Source: Leptidea sinapis | Lineage: Eukaryota; Arthropoda; Insecta; Lepidoptera; Pieridae | Length of the DNA: 64,000 nucleotides | Direction: 5' to 3' | Assembly (NCBI RefSeq): GCF_905404315.1 | Contig: NC_066278.1 | Span: forward strand, 5,596,001-5,660,000 | Part shown: positions 58,441 to 64,000 of the stretch, piece by piece | Layout of the letters: each line of letters begins with the position of its first letter | How positions within the stretch are numbered: position 1 is the first letter of the stretch | Translations under genes and position numbers: made by a program | The notes under the pieces: model-generated | Database searches by the model: none | The model's input: the letters and a program-made list of their open reading frames with translations, nothing else | Told to the model about the DNA's origin: nothing

Positions 58441-59342
58441 CACTGAAGTCGTATGGCCAGACTAAGTAAATAATCCCAAAACATACTTAAATGACATTGA
58501 CGTACAATAAACAACTAGACTCACAATCACGCCCAAAAATTGTCTGAGTCTTCGTTCAGTTGTGTTTTGACCGCGCTTTGAATACAACGCCATGCAATGA
58601 CAAAGTGTTCAGTGAAAAACTGTCCAGATAACAGCATATCCAAACTTTAAAAGATGGAGTGTAGTATTTCACGCACCTTTAAATTCACAAAATTATGTAA
58701 CTAACATGAATTTTTTTAATTATTTTGCTTAATAATTTTATTTCAATTGCTAAACTAATTGTTAAAATGTCCGTCTCTTTCGCACCATAATCAATGCTTT
58801 TTATGAGCGTATAGGACTTTGAACATTATTGCCACGAAATGAGGTTTTAATTTGAATTGATGTTTTAATGTTATCTGTATAAGTTTATGTATACCTATAT
58901 ACAACGTCGCTCAGACATTTTGATTGACGACCTTTTAATAGGCGACTGGGAGTCTAGTTGTTCATAGTACCTACGCGAATGTCGGTTGAGACAAGGGGCA
59001 CAGCTAGAATTAAATTGTTGAACTTTTTTAAATTTTCTCATATTACAATAATATTATTTTAAATTATATTTGATACGCCCACGCGATCCTGACAATATAA
59101 CTGAAAACAATAGTAACCATGTGTAATTGTTTCCTTTTGTTGATAAAGACCTATGGAATCCCTAAAATATATAAAATATAATTTATTCTATCATTTTGAG
59201 ATTTTTAAAGCAACTTATTATCCTGCTCGTTTTAAGTTATATTGATTTCTTCATTTTTAAAATTAAAGAAGTATTTTTTTTAATTAAAGAAGTATAAGTT
59301 TATATTATATGTTCGAATTACAAATATGTTTTATTGTTGCAG

Positions 59343-59555
59343 ATTCAACGAAGTGTCGTGAGTTAATATAAGATGCTAGTTGTAGATGTAGTGTGTAAGG
59401 ACAATTGAGGTGTTGTTTGATATTGTTTAAGGCTTCACAGACGGCCGGGAAACTGATTTTGATCTGCCGAGTGAAGATTGGAACGGATGTAATTGTAAAA
59501 ACATCTAAAGATCTATTCACGGTTGACCAATAAAAATATTTACATGAAACAACGA
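59343..59555 (+). other. simj: Candidate last exon (3' UTR) of p66 with poly(A) signal
   Basis: It begins after TTATTGTTGCAG and has no coding frame joined to p66. AATAAA at 59529-59534 suits a 3' end near 59550. Support is from signals only. Confidence 0.45.
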
Positions 59556-60000
59556 TCTATTAAATTTTTTCGTTTCAGATCTTATCAATGTCTATCATTC
59601 GTAGCACTTTATTATCTGCGATGACATAGCATAGTTCCATTTTATCTTTACTAAACCGATATACTTAGGGTAATCAGTAAAATTCCGATGATTTAAATTT
59701 GGTTGATATAAAAAAAATCGCACAAAAGTCAAACAAGTAGTTTATGAAAATGATGAAGCTGTAAATTTAGATTTAAAATAGGGGCAGTGAGACTCTTTTT
59801 ACTTGTTTTCATTTAAGCTCAACTTTTTGATATAACTTTGACATTCGTATGACTCATTTCTATTTCTATCTATGAATAAAAAAGCAATTGAAGCTTATTT
59901 TCAAAAGATACCATATTAATATCAGCATAGAACTTTTTTTATATATTATGCTTTTGCTTATTCATAAAATAAAAATATAATGTAATAAAAAAAACCTTTG
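59556..60000. other. AT-rich DNA downstream of p66
   Basis: No gene or named repeat seen. Confidence 0.5.
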
Positions 60001-60085
60001 TCAGGTGCGGGGTTCGAACGTACTCTCCTCTCGGGAACCAGAGCTTAAAAAACTGGCGCCTTACACCGCGCGGCCAAGCGGCAAG
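60001..60085 (-). mobile_element. tRNA-Leu-like sequence (degenerate)
   Basis: The minus strand reads ..TTGGCCGCGCGGTGTAAGGC, GCCAG, CTCTGG, a variable arm TTCCCGAGAGGA, then CGTTCGAACCCCGCACCTGACA. Box A, box B, a long variable arm and a Leu-like 3' end are seen. The anticodon loop is about two bases too long and the acceptor 5' half does not pair, so a tRNA-derived repeat or pseudogene is more likely than a working tRNA. Confidence 0.5.
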
Positions 60086-60594
60086 AAACAGTAGTTGAAA
60101 TTAATCATACAACTTCACAACTACTACAATCACGGATTGTAATGCAACATGCGATAGATGGGCGAAAAAAATTGAGGCGATGGAATAAAATTTTTAAAGC
60201 AATCAAATTCTCATTCCGGCTGTCTGTGAAGCATCGTTAATGGCTGAATACACAACGCTGTGCGTTGGTGATGTATGATTTGTTTGTATGACAAAAGTCA
60301 TAGAAGGCGCCAAGTCGTCTGTGTGAATAGGCCATTATTTTGAATTAAGTTAACTGTAAGTGTGATTAACGCACATACATACGTCAAATACGTAATTGTA
60401 ATGTAAGTAATTAAGATGTGGTTTATATCTAAAACTGATCGCCTCTATCATATTACGCCATGTGAATAAAGTTGAGTATTTATGATCCCCGCAGATTGGC
60501 AAAGGGACGGAACGATGTCATATTAACGACTGCGTAGCGTCATCAGGCAATAGTACAGTCAGCTTCTAAAAAAATATTTTTATTTAAAAAATTA

Positions 60595-60765
60595 TCAGGT
60601 ATCCTGTAGATGGCGCCACAACTGGACTGTTGGACAAGCATACCAAGATTTTTAATTTCGTCGAGGTCTTTGTGACGCTTACCTTAGCGGTTATAGAGTT
60701 GGAGGCGTGATCTCCTGAGAGACGCTGTTTCGAATCGCACATGGTCCATAAATTTTGGTACGAAT
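60595..60765 (+). mobile_element. tRNA-like-tailed repeat, copy 1
   Basis: The body atcctgtagatggcgccacaac...gacaagcatac is shared with 63768-63820. It is followed by a tRNA-like tail (ttagcggttatagagttgg ... gtttcgaatcgcac) and cataaattttg. Confidence 0.55.
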
Positions 60766-60802
60766 TATATTTTTTATGAGATATATCTATATATATATAA
60801 TA

Positions 60803-61030
60803 CTAGCTGACCCGACATAGTTTGTTCTGTACATAGTAAAATACTGTTTTTTATGAATTTGTCAATAATAATATTTCATAACACCAAGAATTAATTCGTA
60901 ATATATGCTCCCTGTTGCTATAAAGAAATTATTTCACTGCACTCCATGCATTGATCCCATTAAAACCGTTCATTAGTTTAAAAGTTCACTGGAAACAAAC
61001 ATCAGGAAACAGGATTTATATATATTAAAG
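60803..61030 (+). mobile_element. 'CTAGCTGACCCGACATAGTTTGTTCTG' repeat
   Basis: The head is followed by atgaatttgtcaataataatatttcataacaccaag, identical in style to the minus-strand copy at 43722-44119. Confidence 0.7.
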
Positions 61031-63260
61031 ATACACTTACACTCCACTTAAAATTAACAGCTTCAGGTCTTGTCCGTCTGGGGTAGTAACATATTTCGGT
61101 TTTAACTTATTAAATAAATCTTAATTTATTTCTGTATACAAGACTGTTTTGTCTGATAACTATATAACCAGGTCATTTTAAATCAAACTTTTTTTATATA
61201 TAAGATATCTATTTTATTACAATGACATTGCTATTTCACAATCAATACAATACTTAATTTAGTTGTGAGATGGCGATTAATGTGAACGAGTAAAATTGAG
61301 TTTATAGACTCAAGGGCGACCAGTTTTAGATAAACTTTTTCTCCCATATGAAAATATTTGTATAAAAAATCAATACAGCGCCCTCTCTACCTTTCGTCAA
61401 AAATATATAATAACTAAAGAAAAAAACAGCTCCACTAAATTATACGGAAAACACAACGACATTCTATACATACACTGACCTCTACTATTTGCCACTGGAC
61501 TGGTGGCTGTCAAAGTGCTTTTGTGCCTGTTTGATATTCGCCATTTTGGCGCTGTTGGCCATGTAGCGAGAGTCTGCGGTACTAAAACTAGAGATCACAA
61601 CCTTAGCTTAACAAAAATCTATAGGAAAACTATTTACAAAAAAAAATATCTACTTTATTACGTTGATTCCTGAAGTATAAATAAATAACACGGAAAACGA
61701 CCGAAATTATTTCAAAACGCAATTAACTTCAGAGTACTATACGCTTCTCTCGCAGCCTTTTGTATTATACGTCAAAATTTGTTCTCTGGACGCTCGCGAG
61801 CGGCGGTTCAAATAAGCACAAAAAATTTGATGTCATGGAACAGCCTCTCCAGTGGTATTTATATAGGTCAGTGTATACACATATAATGACATCATTCTCA
61901 GTCTAACAGCGGAACGGCAAAAGTATGCTTAAAGACAGTGTACGCACACTTTTGTTCTTAGTAATATGTCAACTGTCACTGTCCCAATCGGGTTCTAAAT
62001 TCAACATACGTAACCTAAACTGAGTAAATGTTTTACATTGCTGCTTATTAACCAAAAATATTTTAAACAAATGGAGTAAATGCGTCAATGTATAGATATA
62101 GCAGATGAAGTTTATTAAGGTGTAATTTGTGGCATGTTCCATATTTCTGCTTTGTTTTTAGACTGTCAATATCTAGTATAGAATGTCATTGGCAAAACAC
62201 AATTTTGTTTGCTTGTTCAAACTATCGCACGCAATTATGAACAGAGCATCACGTGACTGAGAGGTGATAACTGCATCGAAATGACGACTTGCTTTGTTTG
62301 TCCGTTTACAAGCGGCTACGATAAAAAAAAACGGGTTACACTCCGGGAGAGCCGACAGAAGTGAAAACTTATTAAGGCTGGCACGTTAGACATTTTTTAG
62401 ATGGATACTAGGGCTATTTTGTTATGAATTGTATTTTATTAATTATTAGAAACTTTAAAATACATTTAATATTCTTTTATGAATCATCGTTGACGTCGAC
62501 AACTCTTCTATCATTATCGTTAAAATTATTACAATTAAAAATATAAACTATAGGTTCATGGTAACTAAAATAGGAAATAAAATTTTTTTGATATATATAC
62601 CTAGACGCGTTCGCGGTCTGCTATATGTAACATGCATATATGCACACATAACTGCGTCTCGTAACGGTGTCGCGAGTCCAGAGATTTTATCTCATGTAAA
62701 AATATACGCACCACGCTAAAAAAAAGTTTTCACTTCAGAAATACTCCTTTTTTGAGGCGTTTTCATCGCAAAATTTCGTAGTCTAGAGAAATCATTTTCA
62801 TCACGTAATTAATACTTGTCTGATCGTTATTCCGTATACAACGCGACTTGAGTTGACTGACAACAGCTGTGACACGGTAAGTTGTATTCACAATATTATA
62901 TTGTGTAATCTTGACGAAATGATGTCGTATTTGTGAATCTTGGAGGGCTTTATGCAAATTTTCTTTCTCGAAAATAATTTTATTATTAGACACATATTAG
63001 ATTAAATATACAGTCCAAATAGTTGTTTTCGTTTGTAAGTTATATTCTGAGTTTTATTGATTTTGATTTGTGTATTCAGTAATTTTGTCATTTTGTATGT
63101 GGTTATTAATAAATGATTTTATGCATAGTGTTTTTTTTTCATAAAAGAGGCGCAAATGGACTAGAAAATATGAAGTGAACAACCGCCCTTGGATAACCGC
63201 AATACTCAGAGGTTGAGCGATAAGTTACTGGTCTTTAGTAGGTAGCTTGAAGATCCCTAA
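61031..63260. other. AT-rich DNA, no gene recognised
   Basis: Near 61540-61575 gatattcgccattttggcgctgttggcc is GC-rich, possibly an upstream exon or a repeat. A 76-codon minus frame at 62763-62993 has no motif. A few family-like blocks (gttttttttcataaaagaggcgcaaatgg at 63130) are retrotransposon tails. Confidence 0.4.
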
Positions 63261-63422
63261 CTTAGATCATTTATACGTCTAGATAGACTGCGACAGCTGT
63301 GAAGACGTCCAAAAAAAATTGAGGTTGACAGTTAACCTCTATTTTGAGCAATGCAAGCACACCCGTTTTAATCGGGTGTCTAGCAGCAAGAGGCTCAATC
63401 TAGACGTATAAATTATCTAAAG
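63261..63422. mobile_element. MITE, CTTAGATAATTTATACGTCTAGATAGA family, short form
   Basis: CTTAGATCATTTATACGTCT and AGACGTATAAATTATCTAAAG are inverted. The central part is deleted compared with 17953-18174. It is inserted within a decayed CR1-like tail (ggtagcttgaagatccctaa / gtccctaagtcgtatcggt, minus strand). Confidence 0.88.
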
Positions 63423-63560
63423 TCCCTAAGTCGTATCGGTTCTGGAATACAACAGCCGTTTCTTGATTCCACAAAAAAGCTGTGCGGGGCATGTTTGAAA
63501 TGCCAGACATCATCTACAAGCACATCCTGTGAGACCTCTCATCTCTACACAACGCCAAAT
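63423..63560 (-). mobile_element. Decayed CR1-like 3' end
   Basis: ccctaagtcgtatcggttctgg, ttgattccacaaaaaagctgtgcggggc and tgaaatgccagacatc match 9885-9990. Confidence 0.6.
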
Positions 63561-63840
63561 CAGGCCAATGTTGTCACGATCACAAGAAGGGATATTGAGA
63601 CATACATGCATGATTTCATATTCCTACTGTAATCCAATTTCCTCGAAGACATAACGCAGGTTGCTGCCGCAGGTTTTATAGCTAATTGTTTAGATTAGCA
63701 AGAGCGACATCTCAAGTCAATTTCCTAAAAAGCAAATATTAGGATTGAGCATGTTAGCAACTGTAAAGTAGATCCTGTAGATGAAGCCGCAACCTGAGAG
63801 TTGAACAAAGCATACAAGATTTTATGACGATACGTCACTC

Positions 63841-63912
63841 GAACGGTTAGCTCAGTTGGGAGAGCACTCGCAAGGAACGCGAGAGATCGTGGGTTCCAGC
63901 CCCGCATCGTTC
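63841..63912 (+). mobile_element. tRNA-like cloverleaf at the tail of a repeat (copy 2)
   Basis: The 72 bases fold fully: 7-bp acceptor GAACGGT/ATCGTTC (one G-U), D arm GCTC/GAGC, anticodon stem CTCGC/GCGAG, 5-base variable loop, T arm GTGGG/CCCGC. Boxes A (TAGCTCAGTTGG) and B (GGTTCCAGCCC, one change) are present. The anticodon loop AAGGAAC lacks U33 and no CCA or gene context is seen. The repeat body at 63768-63820 precedes it, so I call it a SINE-type or LINE-tail tRNA mimic rather than a functional tRNA-Ser. Confidence 0.6.
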
Positions 63913-64000
63913 ATAAAATTTTGTTTGTGTATTAATCCCAAAAGTGAGGTTATCACTTTAAAAACATAAATTGTTTAGTTAAATGTGAAGTAAAACACGA

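Larger units (their letters stand above)
57555..59342 (+). other. Likely intron in the p66 3' UTR
   Basis: The donor CACT/GTGAGT is 17 bases after the stop codon and the acceptor TTATTGTTGCAG is at 59342. The interval holds a retrotransposon fragment (57600-58440) and a (CA)n run near 57880. A splice this close to the stop would not be expected to trigger nonsense-mediated decay. Confidence 0.5.

Noticed and set aside
63841..63912. Functional tRNA-Ser gene
   Set aside because: The loop lacks U33, box B is changed and the sequence is the tail of a repeat; treated as a tRNA-like element.

Overview
The window looks like AT-rich nuclear DNA of a moth or butterfly. The evidence is interrupted (exon/intron) insect genes, dense small inverted-repeat elements and non-LTR retrotransposon debris of kinds common in Lepidoptera. 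No bacterial operon, phage or CRISPR structure is present.

Two host genes are on the plus strand. (1) At 559-3988 lie the last four exons of a multi-pass membrane protein with a tyrosine- and proline-rich cytoplasmic tail; its 5' part is outside the window. I could not name it. (2) At 15767-57537 lies a complete gene of about 42 kb for p66/GATAD2 (simjang in flies), the NuRD/Mi-2 co-repressor subunit. I reconstructed 18 coding exons whose phases all join, giving 656 codons, plus one optional 45-nt micro-exon. They encode the p66 coiled coil (CR1), the conserved block before CR2, a GATA-type zinc finger, and the C-terminal YLLDMIP motif. A spliced 3' UTR ends near 59.55 kb.

Layout: 1-4.4 kb membrane-protein gene and repeats; 5.8-14.0 kb a very large inverted repeat (3.6 kb arms, 665 bp spacer) carrying two head-to-head copies of one broken I/R1/LOA-type retrotransposon, bracketed by 155-bp direct repeats; 14.0-15.7 kb upstream of p66; 15.8-57.5 kb p66 exons in introns packed with mobile elements; 59.6-64 kb no gene, but tRNA-like and inverted-repeat elements.

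Most striking observations: the end of p66 exon 4, with its splice donor, is tandemly repeated six times at a 140-141 bp period; the giant inverted repeat shows both shared and private lesions; an LTR element without coding sequence splits an older retrotransposon with a clean 4-bp target duplication; a 99-bp intronic minisatellite is open in three reading frames; and the p66 zinc finger has an enlarged loop. All family names are from reading the sequence; no database search was possible.
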